A stretch of DNA of 64,000 nt, from the NCBI GenBank assembly GCA_047633175.1, contig JBLIEQ010000008.1:62001-126000 (forward strand), read 5' to 3'. This stretch comes from Motiliproteus sp047633175. Lineage in GTDB: Bacteria; Pseudomonadota; Gammaproteobacteria; Pseudomonadales; Balneatricaceae. A model generated the notes under the pieces. That model ran no database searches, had not been told where the DNA came from, and saw nothing but the letters and a program-made list of their open reading frames with translations. Below are positions 1-8,082 of the stretch, piece by piece (positions within the stretch are counted from its first letter, which is position 1; each line of letters opens with the position of its first letter). The translations under genes and the position numbers were made by a program.

Positions 1-391
1 AACTCACCGGATTAGGCCCGGATAAAACGATCTGCTGCGGGGCCACCACGGATGAACCACCCCCCTGATAGGTCTGCGCACCAAAAATAACGACCAGAGT
101 CACTGATGCGGCTATCGCAATACTGCCCAGGGATCGCCATTGGAATACGCCACCAGATCGAGCCTGCGGCTCAAACTCAGGTTCCAGTTCAAGCTCAGCC
201 ATGACCTGAGCACTTACATCCAGCTGCGGCTGCGACGGTGCTTGGCGTTTCAACACCGCGCTGGCCAGATGGTATCTGGACCACAATTGCGCCTCAGAGG
301 AATCGAGCTGTTTAAGGATTCTACGAACCTCGAACTCTCCGACTTCGTCATCCATCAATGCAGACAGAGATTCTTTAATGCTATCGCTCAT
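1..391 (-). CDS. rseA: RseA/MucA anti-sigma-E factor, partial (C-terminus beyond window)
   Basis: Inner-membrane anti-sigma factor that holds sigma-E (RpoE/AlgU) inactive until regulated proteolysis. The visible ~130 residues start MSDSIKESLSALMDDEVGEF, the typical RseA N-terminal sigma-binding domain, with W(S)RYHLAS near residue 40. An acidic linker follows, then one hydrophobic segment at about residues 90-106. The start has GAGGTGG just upstream. The gene lies 102 bp downstream of rpoE on the same strand, the conserved rpoE-rseA order. The periplasmic domain is cut off by the window edge, so nothing can be said about rseB/rseC. The DegS-like protease at 10.2 kb is the likely site-1 protease. 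Confidence 0.9.
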   Translation of the reverse strand, partial: MSDSIKESLSALMDDEVGEFEVRRILKQLDSSEAQLWSRYHLASAVLKRQAPSQPQLDVSAQVMAELELEPEFEPQARSGGVFQWRSLGSIAIAASVTLVVIFGAQTYQGGGSSVVAPQQIVLSGPNPVS

Positions 392-493
392 TTGCCACCT
401 CTATTGAAGGTTCCTAACTGATTTATAGTTAGGCACCCTGGGGAACAATCAAAGTTTATTAACGACCCAGGCCGCTTACCGCGAAAAATACTG

Positions 494-1078
494 CTATCCA
501 TTCAGCATCGGCGCTATCACCTTATCCAGCGCTTCTCGAGCTCGGAATATCCGTGACCGCACCGTGCCAAGCGGACAGCTCATCACCTGAGCAATATCCT
601 CGTAACTCATCCCTTCAAACTCCCGCAGGCTCAGCGCAGTGCGCAGATCCTCGGGCAGCTTCTCTAAGGCCTGAAGTATCGCCTGTTCGAGTTCCTGCTT
701 GTACAGACTGTTTTCTGGGGTTTCGATCTCATGAAACAGCGTACTGTCAAAATACTCCGCATCCTCAACACTGACATCCACATCCGGCGGACGACGCCCC
801 TTTGCAACAAGATGGTTTTTAGCCGTATTGATCGCAATACGGTACATCCAGGTGTAAAAAGCACTGTCACCACGAAAGTTCGGCAACGCCCGATACGCCT
901 TGATAAACGCTTCCTGAGCGACATCCATCGCTTCGTGATGGTCGTAGACATAACGACCAATCAAGCTGATGATCTTGTGCTGGTATTTCTTGACCAGCAG
1001 ATCAAAGCCGCGCTTGTCACCTTGCTGCACACGCTCTACCAACTGCTGATCAGTCGGTTGTTTTTTTACTGTCGACAA
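494..1078 (-). CDS. rpoE: RNA polymerase sigma-E factor (RpoE/AlgU)
   Basis: ECF sigma factor for the envelope stress regulon, 194 aa, normal length. Region 2 is clear (YQHKIISLIGRYV, then DVAQEAFIKAYRALPNFRG and FYTWMYRIAINTAKNHL). Region 4 (EGMSYEDIAQVMSCPLGTVRSRIFRAREAL) carries the -35-binding helix-turn-helix. It is divergent from nadB and followed by rseA, the usual gammaproteobacterial arrangement. Sigma-E usually controls its own operon, and a possible sigma-E-type promoter lies upstream at 1194-1221. Confidence 0.97.
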   Translation of the reverse strand: MSTVKKQPTDQQLVERVQQGDKRGFDLLVKKYQHKIISLIGRYVYDHHEAMDVAQEAFIKAYRALPNFRGDSAFYTWMYRIAINTAKNHLVAKGRRPPDVDVSVEDAEYFDSTLFHEIETPENSLYKQELEQAILQALEKLPEDLRTALSLREFEGMSYEDIAQVMSCPLGTVRSRIFRAREALDKVIAPMLNG

Positions 1079-1193
1079 TCCGTTAAGCCCTTATAACTAG
1101 GTAATAAGTAATGCAGCTAAGCTACCGCGTACCCCCTGTTAATACAACCGAGCTACCAGAGCCCTCCTCTTTCCTGCCGAGACAGCTAATTAA

Positions 1194-1221
1194 TATGAAC
1201 ACAGCTAACTCAGTTAGTTCC
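1194..1221 (-). promoter_or_regulatory. Possible sigma-E-type promoter upstream of rpoE
   Basis: On the minus strand GGAACT is followed after 17 bases by TCATA, resembling the sigma-E pattern GAACTT-N16/17-TCTGA. It lies 116 bp upstream of rpoE, which fits autoregulation. The -10 match is imperfect, so this is tentative. Confidence 0.35.
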
Positions 1222-1357
1222 AACACTGACGCCGGCATTTTTTTGAGTGTGCTATGCTTGCCACCCCTTAATAAGGGATTAACGCTGTGCTTGGCACTAC
1301 GACATACACGTACGCGGCAATGCCGTCTCGGCTTGCGGCCTTTGGGTTTGGGTATTA

Positions 1358-2992
1358 ATGAGTAAACAGCTGCATTTCGATGTTCTGGTAATCGGCAGTG
1401 GTGCAGCGGGCCTGACCCTGGCGCTAAATCTTGCCACGGATGCGCGCGTCGCGGTTCTCAGCAAAGGCGACCTGACCTCAGGGTCGACCTACTGGGCTCA
1501 GGGCGGAATCGCCGCAGCCTACGATCCCCGGGACTCGGCCCAAAACCATATTCAGGACACGCTTACCGCTGGCGGCGAACTCAGTCACCTCGATGCTGTC
1601 GAATTTACCGTTAACAACGGCAAAACCAGCATCGACTGGCTAATCGAACAGGGCGTGCCGTTCACCCGTGATACCAGCACCCAAACCCTGCACCTGACCA
1701 AAGAGGGCGGCCATAGCCACCGCCGAGTGGTTCACGCCAGCGATGCCACCGGTAAAGCGGTCTCTGAAACACTGCTGCAACAAGCGACCAAAAACAGCAA
1801 CATCACCCTGCTACCCCACTTTATCGCCATTGACCTGATCACCCGCCATAAACTTCGGCTGGCGGATAATCACTGTATCGGTGCCTATGTGTTGGATCAA
1901 CACAGCGGACACATACAAACCCTGCTGGCCTCGTCCGTGGTCCTGGCGACAGGTGGCGCGAGCAAGGCCTATCTCTACACCAGCAATCCGGACGGATCCT
2001 CCGGCGACGGTATCGCCATGGCATGGCGAGCGGGCTGCAGGGTCGCCAACCTTGAGTTCAACCAGTTCCACCCGACCTGCCTGTATCATCCTCAGGCCAA
2101 ATCGTTCCTAATCTCCGAAGCCGTTCGCGGAGAAGGCGGGCATCTGCTGCTGCCCGATGGCTCCCGCTTTATGCATCGCTTCGATTCACGCAAAGAGCTG
2201 GCGCCGAGGGATATCGTTGCCAGGGCTATAGACCATGAGATGAAAAGGCTCGGCTGCGATTGCCTGTATCTGGATATCTCCCACAAGCCCAGTGAGTTTG
2301 TACGCAACCACTTCCCAACGATCTATGCGAAATGCATGGAATACGGGATCGATATTACCCGTGATCCTATCCCTGTGGTGCCCGCGGCCCACTATACCTG
2401 TGGCGGCGTTATCACCAATCAGCACGGACAAACCGATATTCCCGGCCTGTATGCCATCGGCGAGACCGCCTTTACCGGGCTCCACGGTGCCAATCGCCTG
2501 GCCAGCAACTCACTGCTTGAATGCCTGGTCTACGGCATGTCTGCGGCCGCAGATATCAGAACCAACCTGGACCAACAACGCCCTCTCCCCAGCACCCCCT
2601 TTTGGGATGAGAGCCAGGTCACCGATTCCGATGAGGACGTGGTTATAGCGCACAACTGGGACGAACTGCGGCGTTTTATGTGGGATTACGTGGGTATCGT
2701 ACGCACTAAAAAAAGACTCCAGCGCGCACTTAATCGTGTCACTCTGCTACAACAAGAGATCTCCGATTACTACAGTAATTACAAGGTTAGCAAAGACCTG
2801 CTTGAACTGAGAAATCTGGCCCTGGTGGCCGAACTGATCATCCGCTCCGCGATGCGACGCAAGGAGAGCCGAGGCCTGCACCACACCCTTAACTATCCGG
2901 ACAAACTACCCGAAAACCGGGATACGATACTGACGCCGGTCAATTTTGATTGGAGTAAGTCAGGAGCAATTGTACCCGCAATCGACGAATAG
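1358..2992 (+). CDS. nadB: L-aspartate oxidase (NAD biosynthesis)
   Basis: FAD enzyme that oxidises L-aspartate to iminoaspartate, the first step of de novo NAD synthesis (with NadA). 544 aa, normal length. The FAD-binding GxGxxG motif is near the start (VIGSGAAGLTLAL), followed by SGSTYWAQGGIAA. The family signatures EFNQFHPTCLY and HYTCGGV are present, as is the C-terminal FAD site GLHGANRLASNSLLE. It is divergent from rpoE. The C-terminal tail (about LNYPDKLPENRDTIL to the stop) is repeated twice more in degenerate form downstream; see the repeat at 2888-3280. Confidence 0.97.
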   Translation: MSKQLHFDVLVIGSGAAGLTLALNLATDARVAVLSKGDLTSGSTYWAQGGIAAAYDPRDSAQNHIQDTLTAGGELSHLDAVEFTVNNGKTSIDWLIEQGVPFTRDTSTQTLHLTKEGGHSHRRVVHASDATGKAVSETLLQQATKNSNITLLPHFIAIDLITRHKLRLADNHCIGAYVLDQHSGHIQTLLASSVVLATGGASKAYLYTSNPDGSSGDGIAMAWRAGCRVANLEFNQFHPTCLYHPQAKSFLISEAVRGEGGHLLLPDGSRFMHRFDSRKELAPRDIVARAIDHEMKRLGCDCLYLDISHKPSEFVRNHFPTIYAKCMEYGIDITRDPIPVVPAAHYTCGGVITNQHGQTDIPGLYAIGETAFTGLHGANRLASNSLLECLVYGMSAAADIRTNLDQQRPLPSTPFWDESQVTDSDEDVVIAHNWDELRRFMWDYVGIVRTKKRLQRALNRVTLLQQEISDYYSNYKVSKDLLELRNLALVAELIIRSAMRRKESRGLHHTLNYPDKLPENRDTILTPVNFDWSKSGAIVPAIDE

Positions 2993-3280
2993 CCTGCGCC
3001 GATCGGTGCTCGCTTAACTACCCGCAGCAACTACCCGCAGCAACTACCCGAGCATCGGGATACGATACTGACGACTATAAACAATTTTTATTGGAGTAAG
3101 TCAGGAGCAATTGTACCCGCATTCGACGAATAGCCTGCGCCGATCGGTGCTCGCTTAACTACCCGCAGCAACTACCCGGGCATCGGGATACGATACTGAC
3201 GACTATAAACAATTTTGATTGGAGTAAGTCAGGAGTAATTGTACCCGCAATCGACGAATAGCCTGCGCCGATCGGTGCTC
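2888..3280 (+). repeat. Three tandem degenerate copies of the nadB tail / ygfX tail junction
   Basis: Copy 1 (2888-3012) is the real 3' end of nadB plus about 20 bp. Copies 2 (3013-3153) and 3 (3154-3280) repeat it. Copy 3 still reads as a NadB-like tail (LNYPQQLPGHRDTIL, then NNFDWSKSGVIVPAIDE and TAG). Copy 2 carries an extra 13 bp (ACTACCCGCAGCA) but keeps the rest, including a 3-bp insertion that preserves frame. The last copy overlaps the 3' end of the convergent ygfX, so the unit spans a convergent gene junction. Confidence 0.9.
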
Positions 3281-3655
3281 ACTAATCAGCCAGGTACTTA
3301 GATAGGGGTTCTGTCCGGCGACAGGACTAAGAACCTGAAACCGCAGGAGGCTGATCCGGCCATACAGGCGGCACCCCGGCGCGGGGCGCACCAGGGTCTC
3401 AGAGCCGTCAGCAAGCCGTACAAACCACGACGACCGGGTCCAGCGAATCTCTCGAATCGAGCGAGGATGACTAAGAAAAACATAACGTCGTAACAGATAG
3501 ACCGCCTGCCAGGAAACCGCCCCAAGCAACAGCAACCTAATAGGTAGCGGTAACGTACTCGCCAACGATCCGGCCATCATCAGCAGATGAATAACAACGA
3601 CCAGTCCGGCCAGCGGGTAGCAAACCCGCAGCACCAGCCGATCAGGTCGGAACAT
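3203..3655 (-). CDS. ygfX: YgfX/CptA-like inner-membrane protein
   Basis: Small inner-membrane protein, 150 aa, with two hydrophobic segments at about residues 12-33 and 38-57, then a soluble part (IREIRWTRSSWFVRLADGSE, GRISLLRFQVLS). Family members sit next to sdhE; E. coli YgfX has been described as a toxin-like partner affecting cell shape, though its role is debated. It overlaps sdhE by 14 bp, so the two are translationally coupled. The C-terminus (AIRRLRVQLLL) fits the family and is encoded antisense within the third copy of the nadB tail repeat; the last ~10 residues may be an extension caused by that repeat. Confidence 0.75.
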   Translation of the reverse strand: MFRPDRLVLRVCYPLAGLVVVIHLLMMAGSLASTLPLPIRLLLLGAVSWQAVYLLRRYVFLSHPRSIREIRWTRSSWFVRLADGSETLVRPAPGCRLYGRISLLRFQVLSPVAGQNPYLSTWLISEHRSAQAIRRLRVQLLLTYSNQNCL

Positions 3656-3893
3656 CGGCTAGAATCATGCCCACCATCCGCCTGAAACCAGGATCTTCCG
3701 GAACAGAGCTACGCATAAACCAACTGAATAGATCCTGATCTTCGCCTGCAATCAACCTTTCAAATAGCTGCTGATCCTGCAGGCTTAAGGCACCAAAGTG
3801 TCCCTCTAAATAGGGGGTCAGCAGCACATCCAACTCCAGCATCCCCCGCCGGCAATGCCAACGCAGACGATTAATATCCGTTTCGCTGTACAT
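3642..3893 (-). CDS. sdhE: SdhE succinate dehydrogenase flavinylation factor
   Basis: Small helical protein (83 aa) that promotes covalent FAD attachment to SdhA and FrdA. The hallmark RGxxE motif is present as R16-G17-M-L-E20 in CRRGMLELDVLL, followed by the conserved LTPYLEGHF and the FERLIAGEDQDLFSWFM segment. Length is normal. It is the first gene of the sdhE-ygfX pair and overlaps ygfX. Confidence 0.93.
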   Translation of the reverse strand: MYSETDINRLRWHCRRGMLELDVLLTPYLEGHFGALSLQDQQLFERLIAGEDQDLFSWFMRSSVPEDPGFRRMVGMILADVPT

Positions 3894-3973
3894 CTACACT
3901 GCCTCCCTCAACACGTACATTCAAATATGTGCGCATCATAGCACCATCCCTGCGACAGTTATCGCTATAAATA

Positions 3974-4002
3974 GGGCCTCAGACGGCAAGTCTGGTGGGC
4001 CC
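3974..4002 (-). terminator. Hairpin, probable terminator of the OmpA-like lipoprotein gene
   Basis: On the minus strand GGGCC-cac-CAGAC, loop TTGCC, GTCTG-a-GGCCC, followed by TATTTATA. It lies between the lipoprotein gene and sdhE. The U-rich tail is weak. Confidence 0.45.
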
Positions 4003-4017
4003 TTTCGTTGAAAAATG

Positions 4018-4084
4018 TAATTATTCAGTTCATTTATTTCCGCTGTTTGACTGATTCTATTTGATGCATGTGCTGAATAGTTAT
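4018..4084. repeat. MITE-like element, copy A (~67 bp)
   Basis: Short AT-rich element with terminal inverted repeats (TAATTATTCAG at the left, CTGAATAGTTA at the right, one mismatch). It aligns along nearly its whole length with copy C at 36376-36443, sharing CGCTnTTTGACTG and TTGATGCAT, and shares its ends with copy B at 29972-30136. No ORF. Confidence 0.75.
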
Positions 4085-4092
4085 TGGAAAAA

Positions 4093-4749
4093 CTAGGTTC
4101 CATCCGCCCGAATATTAAGCTCTACCCGGCGATTTTGAGCACGACCCTGAGCTGAGGCGTTGTCCGCGATAGGGTAACGCTCTCCCCAACCCCGGCTCTG
4201 CAGCCTGGAGCTTGCGACACCTACGCTGGACAGATAGCCTTTAACACTATTGGCGCGAGCCTCAGACAAGCCCTGGTTATATTCAAAACTGCCCTGGCTA
4301 TCGGTATAGCCATCGATCAAGAGCTGGGACTTATCAAACTTTTTCAAAACCTTAGCGACCGAAGCCAACACCGGCAGAAAACTCTGTTCTATATCCATCG
4401 CGCCCGTTCTAAAGGTGATATTTCCCGGCATAATCAGGCGGATCTCATCACCACGGCGCTCAACCTGCACCCCGGTGCCCTGTAGCTCCTGACGCAACAG
4501 GGCTTCCTGCTGATCCATGTAGTGACCGATTCCGCCACCAATGGCACCTCCCACCAGGGCGCCGGTCAAAATACCCTTATTGCGATCGCCCTTGGAACTG
4601 ACAGCAGCCCCGAGCAGAGCCCCCGCCACAGCGCCCATGCCGGCACCTGCGGTAGCGCTACCCACCTGTTGCTCCCCCGTATAGGGATCGACGGTTTGAC
4701 ATCCACTTACCGAAAAAACAACCAGTCCAGCAACTATAAATTTTTTCAC
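4093..4749 (-). CDS. OmpA-family outer-membrane lipoprotein with glycine-zipper
   Basis: Predicted lipoprotein of 218 aa. The best start is a GTG at 4749 with AAGGAG 7 bases upstream; it gives the signal peptide MKKFIVAGLVVFSVSGC with lipobox VSGC. A longer reading from 4794 has no such support and would bury the signal. A glycine-rich zipper region follows (GAGMGAVAGALLGAAV, GALVGGAIGGGIGHYMD). The C-terminal ~110 residues are an OmpA-like peptidoglycan-binding domain (ITFRTG, LLIDGYTDSQGS, NQGLSEARANSVKGYL, NRRVEL). It probably links outer membrane to murein. It is a single gene with its own terminator-like hairpin. Confidence 0.88.
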   Translation of the reverse strand: MKKFIVAGLVVFSVSGCQTVDPYTGEQQVGSATAGAGMGAVAGALLGAAVSSKGDRNKGILTGALVGGAIGGGIGHYMDQQEALLRQELQGTGVQVERRGDEIRLIMPGNITFRTGAMDIEQSFLPVLASVAKVLKKFDKSQLLIDGYTDSQGSFEYNQGLSEARANSVKGYLSSVGVASSRLQSRGWGERYPIADNASAQGRAQNRRVELNIRADGT

Positions 4750-4865
4750 CCGTATACTCCTTGATAGATCGACAGAATGTTGCGTCATGCTCAACAGCGA
4801 GTTTTCTTTCCTTGATGTGGTATTTAGAGTCGCAGTCCGGTCATACTTTTTTTAATAAGCGTTCG

Positions 4866-5093
4866 CTACTTTAGGGCGCTCTGGAACTCATCCCAACTGA
4901 TACCGGCTTTAGCCATCTGGGCACGCAGCTCTTTTTGGTGGCGTTCGCTGACGACTTCCTGAACTCGCTGTCGACGTGCGTCTATAAACTCCTGCACCCA
5001 TTCACGGGCAGTCTCAAGCTGCCTGGATGTCAGGGAGCACGATGCCTGGCGGAGCTGGGGCAGATCTGAAACATTGAGGTCGTACTGCATCAA
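4866..5093 (-). CDS. Small hypothetical protein (75 aa)
   Basis: Not recognised. Short, mostly helical and charged (EWVQEFIDARRQRVQEVVSERHQKELRAQ is split by many K/R/E), ending in GISWDEFQSALK. No signal peptide or membrane segment. Start is at M1 or M2. It stands alone between the lipoprotein gene and cobS. The charged helix plus a short C-terminal motif recalls small nucleoid or adaptor proteins, but there is no real basis for a function. Confidence 0.55.
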   Translation of the reverse strand: MMQYDLNVSDLPQLRQASCSLTSRQLETAREWVQEFIDARRQRVQEVVSERHQKELRAQMAKAGISWDEFQSALK

Positions 5094-5398
5094 TAGACAG
5101 CCTACATAAAGGGATAAATAAGATAAAACAACACGGGGAACAATAAAGACTATTCAGCGCAGAGGCTCTGAGCCCGCATAAACAGAACCCGCTTATACTA
5201 CCTTATAACAACACCTGAATCGACTAACAGACAGCACAGCCGCCAGGGAGGCTGACCGAGAATAGACTGACCCACTGCTAAATTCGCATTTCGGCCAGAT
5301 CCCTCGCTCATTTTTGTCACATAGAACCACTATTCTCCGCAAATGACCGGCTGATCTAGCTCAAAATGCGTATCTCTCGCTACGGTCGCTATTCTCGG
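5094..5398. other. Intergenic stretch bounded by an 18-bp perfect inverted repeat
   Basis: No ORF of interest. GAGGCTGACCGAGAATAG at 5248-5265 is perfectly inverted at 5389-5406, where the right arm covers the last codons and stop of cobS. The two arms are 123 bp apart. It may be a terminator-scale structure or the remnant of an inverted duplication of the cobS end. Confidence 0.7.
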
Positions 5399-6178
5399 TC
5401 AGCCTCCTAGCAGCAATGCCAGCAGCACGATCGCTTCGCTCAACTCAACCAACGCACCGGCGGTATCGCCCGTAGTGCCGCCCAGTCGCCGGCACATCAA
5501 CAGCCGCAGTCCGGCAAACAGCAATCCGGTGCACAGCAACACCAGGACTCCGGGCGCACCACCCCACAGCAGCAGCAGCGCCAATGCAGCCAACAGATAG
5601 CGCGCCTGCTGGCGTGGAAAATGTTGTACTAGGACCTCACCAAGCCCACCCGCGCGTACATAGTCAGTACTCAAAAACAGCAGTAACAACAGCGCCCGAG
5701 CGACCAGCGGCGCCACGATCAACCCCCAGGGTGCCGTGGCGATCAGTGCAGTCAGAGTGCTAAATTTAACCACCAGCAGCAGCACCAGCACCATCACCCC
5801 CGCCGGGCCGCAGGTCGGGTCTTTCATCAATGCCAGGCTGCGCGCTCGATCACCTAAACCACCGGCCCAGGCATCGGCGCTATCGGCCAACCCATCCAGG
5901 TGCAAACCACCCGTCAGCAGACACCAGACGACCAACAACAACCCTGCCTGCACCGACCAGAGATCCGGCAGCAACGCCTGTAGCAGCAGTTGCGTCAGCC
6001 AGAGCACAGTGCCGATCAGCCCCCCGACAGCCGGATACCAGAGCAGCGACCGACCGACCTGAGTATTATCAAGCAGGCCCAGATCAGGCATCGGTATTCG
6101 GGTCAGGAACTGCATGGCTAGCAGTGGCGGTAAGCACCAGCCAGACAGCCCCATCCGCTTGCGCTGCTCAGGCGTCAT
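5399..6178 (-). CDS. cobS: Adenosylcobinamide-GDP ribazoletransferase (cobalamin synthase)
   Basis: Integral membrane enzyme that joins adenosylcobinamide-GDP and alpha-ribazole (phosphate), the last assembly step of B12. 259 aa with about six hydrophobic segments. Family motifs are present: AMQFLTRIPMP near residue 25, WYPAVGGLIG, and the acidic GGLHLDGLADSADAWAGG with KDPTCGPAGV. Last gene of cobU-cobT-cobC-cobS. The ancestral ATGA overlap with cobC is visible in sequence, but a 114-bp tandem duplication now separates the two genes. Its 3' end forms one arm of an 18-bp inverted repeat. Confidence 0.95.
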   Translation of the reverse strand: MTPEQRKRMGLSGWCLPPLLAMQFLTRIPMPDLGLLDNTQVGRSLLWYPAVGGLIGTVLWLTQLLLQALLPDLWSVQAGLLLVVWCLLTGGLHLDGLADSADAWAGGLGDRARSLALMKDPTCGPAGVMVLVLLLVVKFSTLTALIATAPWGLIVAPLVARALLLLLFLSTDYVRAGGLGEVLVQHFPRQQARYLLAALALLLLWGGAPGVLVLLCTGLLFAGLRLLMCRRLGGTTGDTAGALVELSEAIVLLALLLGG

Positions 6179-6400
6179 ACAGACGCCGCCTTATAGTCAT
6201 CGAGATCGGGCAGCCCGGGTAGTCGGTAAAAAAATACAACCGGTCATGAAAAAGTGGCGGCCTGCCGTAGAATTGTGTTGCTCAGATGTCATACAGACGC
6301 AGCCTTATAGTCATCCAGATCGGGTAGTCGGTTAATAAATACAACCTGTGAATGAAAGGGTGGCGCCCTGCCATCGGGCTGATCCTCAGGGTACAGCTCA
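6174..6400 (-). repeat. Tandem duplication (period 114 bp) of the cobC end / cobS start junction
   Basis: GTCATACAGACG at 6174 and 6288 marks two copies. Each contains the cobC tail (TTATAGTCATC, AGATCGGG, GTAGTCGGT, AATACAACC, CCTGCC) followed by the ATGA start/stop. The copy at ~6288-6400 is the real cobC end; the copy at 6174-6287 is a degenerate duplicate leading into the real cobS start. Confidence 0.88.
6197..6292 (-). CDS. Chimeric 31-aa micro-ORF between cobC and cobS
   Basis: Created by the junction duplication. It starts in the ATGA overlapping the cobC stop, begins like CobS (MTSEQ against MTPEQ) and continues into cobC-tail-derived DNA in a shifted frame (GRHFFMTGCIFLPTTRAARSR) before TGA. 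It may be translated by coupling to cobC but probably has no function. Confidence 0.35.
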   Translation of the reverse strand: MTSEQHNSTAGRHFFMTGCIFLPTTRAARSR

Positions 6401-7020
6401 ATGCGGGTCAGAGAACCATAATCGATACTCAACGACTGCGCGGCTGTTATCGACATCCCCAGCAACTGGCACAGCAGTGTACGTATCACGCCCCCGTGCG
6501 TAATACACAGTAGCCGAGAGTCCTCGGGGAAATCCGCACTCGCCGCCGACCCTTGATCCAACGATTGTTGATCCAACGATTGTTGATCCAACAACGCTTG
6601 ATCCGCTAACCATTGCAGCAGCTGCGCCGCTACCCGCTCCTGTAGACTCCGGATCGGTTCACTGCCGGGTGGCGGATGGGCGACGGGGTCCTGCCAGAAC
6701 GCCAACACCTGAGACGGATGCTGCTGCCAGACCTGCAGCTGCTGCTGGCCATCCCAGGCACCAAAATCGAGCTCTCGCAAGCGGGACTCCTCATAGAGAG
6801 GCACCCCCAGCCGCTCGGTCAACTGCTGCGCGGGTAGCAGGCAACGCTGCATGGGCGAGCTGTAGACCGACTGCCACCCTGAGGTGCGACTCGACGCCAT
6901 GACCGCATGCATCTGCGCCCAGCCCCGCGATGAGAGCGGCGAATCAGTACGTCCTCGATAGATCTTACCGCCACTGCAGGCACCGTGGCGGAGCAGATCG
7001 ATGATCAGCCGTTTAGACAC
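6289..7020 (-). CDS. cobC: Histidine phosphatase, probable alpha-ribazole phosphatase
   Basis: Histidine phosphatase superfamily enzyme, most likely removing phosphate from alpha-ribazole-5'-phosphate (or adenosylcobalamin-5'-phosphate) in B12 synthesis. 243 aa. The catalytic LRHGAC motif is at residues 10-15, followed by YRGRTDSPLSSRG, YSSPMQRC, ELDFGAWDG and the second histidine in ITHGGVIR. It contains a 15-bp tandem repeat (6553-6597) coding LLDQQSLDQQSLDQG, a species-specific insertion before the last motif. It lies between cobT (2 bp away) and cobS, which supports the assignment over other phosphatases. Confidence 0.88.
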   Translation of the reverse strand: MSKRLIIDLLRHGACSGGKIYRGRTDSPLSSRGWAQMHAVMASSRTSGWQSVYSSPMQRCLLPAQQLTERLGVPLYEESRLRELDFGAWDGQQQLQVWQQHPSQVLAFWQDPVAHPPPGSEPIRSLQERVAAQLLQWLADQALLDQQSLDQQSLDQGSAASADFPEDSRLLCITHGGVIRTLLCQLLGMSITAAQSLSIDYGSLTRIELYPEDQPDGRAPPFHSQVVFINRLPDLDDYKAASV

Positions 7021-7022
7021 CC

Positions 7023-8078
7023 TCAGTCCCTACCTGATACCGCTGCCTCGGCGAAGGTGGCCATCTGCGCCTGAAGCGCACAGGCCGCCCTGAGCAGCGG
7101 CACGGCAAGCGCCGCACCACTGCCCTCACCCAGACGCAGCCCAAGGTCCAGCAGCGTCTCGGCCGAGAGCGCTTCAAGCTGCGCCCTATGCCCGGGTTCC
7201 GTCGAGTTATGCGAGAACAGTAACCAGCTGCGCACCTCGGGGTTGATCCGACAGGCGGTCAAGGCCGCCGCGGTGGTGATAAAGCCATCCACCAACACCG
7301 GAATTCCGAGCTGCGCACAACGCACATAGGCGCCCACCAGGGCTGCGATCTCAAACCCGCCCAGACAGCGAAGCACCTCCAGTGGACCTTGCAACGGCTG
7401 GCGATGCAACGCCAGCGCCCGTTCGATGACGGCCGCTTTATGCGCAACCCCGCAGGCGTCTATACCCGTTCCCGACCCCGTCAATCCGACCACCGGCCGA
7501 TCCAGCAGGGCGGCCGCCATTGCGGTCGCCACCGTGGTATTGGCGATCCCCATTTCACCACCGATAAACAGCTGCGCACCGCGCTGCTGAGCCCGCTCTG
7601 CAGCCTCAAGGCCCACACCAAGCGCCTGCGCCAACTCGGTATCACCCATGGCGGCCCCGAGACAAAAGTTGGCCGTAGCGGGGGCTATTCGACAATCGAT
7701 GACCCCGGGCAAGGGCTCAAGCGCGTCGATCGTACCCAGATTAACCACCTCGAGGCTGGCACCCAGTTGCCGTGCTAATACGCAGATCGCGGCGCCACCG
7801 CGGGAAAAATTGCGGACCATCTCGGCAGTTACCGCCTGCGGAAAAGCGGACACTCCCTCATCGGCAACCCCATGATCGGCGGCAAATACCGTGATATAGA
7901 CCTGCTCCAGCTGCGGCCTTAGACGCCCCTGCATCGCCGAAAACTGTGCGGCGATAGACTCCAACTGCCCCAGCGAGCCCTGAGGCTTCGTCAGCTGATC
8001 CTGATGGGCCCGCGCCTGATCGCGCAGCGATATATTTAACGGGCTAACCGCATCAGTAAGCCATTCTTGTTTCATCAC
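7023..8078 (-). CDS. cobT: Nicotinate-nucleotide-dimethylbenzimidazole phosphoribosyltransferase
   Basis: Makes alpha-ribazole-5'-phosphate from nicotinate mononucleotide and dimethylbenzimidazole, the lower-ligand branch of B12. 351 aa, normal length. Motifs include LTKPQGSLGQLE, FAADHGVADEGVSAFPQ, GGAAICVLARQ, FIGGEMGIANTT, GLTGSGTG and the C-terminal LRLGEGSGAALAVPL, whose glutamate is the catalytic base in the family. It is 4 bp downstream of cobU. Confidence 0.97.
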   Translation of the reverse strand: MMKQEWLTDAVSPLNISLRDQARAHQDQLTKPQGSLGQLESIAAQFSAMQGRLRPQLEQVYITVFAADHGVADEGVSAFPQAVTAEMVRNFSRGGAAICVLARQLGASLEVVNLGTIDALEPLPGVIDCRIAPATANFCLGAAMGDTELAQALGVGLEAAERAQQRGAQLFIGGEMGIANTTVATAMAAALLDRPVVGLTGSGTGIDACGVAHKAAVIERALALHRQPLQGPLEVLRCLGGFEIAALVGAYVRCAQLGIPVLVDGFITTAAALTACRINPEVRSWLLFSHNSTEPGHRAQLEALSAETLLDLGLRLGEGSGAALAVPLLRAACALQAQMATFAEAAVSGRD

Positions 8079-8082
8079 ACCT

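Noticed and set aside
6553..6597. Short tandem repeat in cobC as a CRISPR-like array
   Set aside because: It is an in-frame 15-bp coding repeat (SLDQQ) without spacers.
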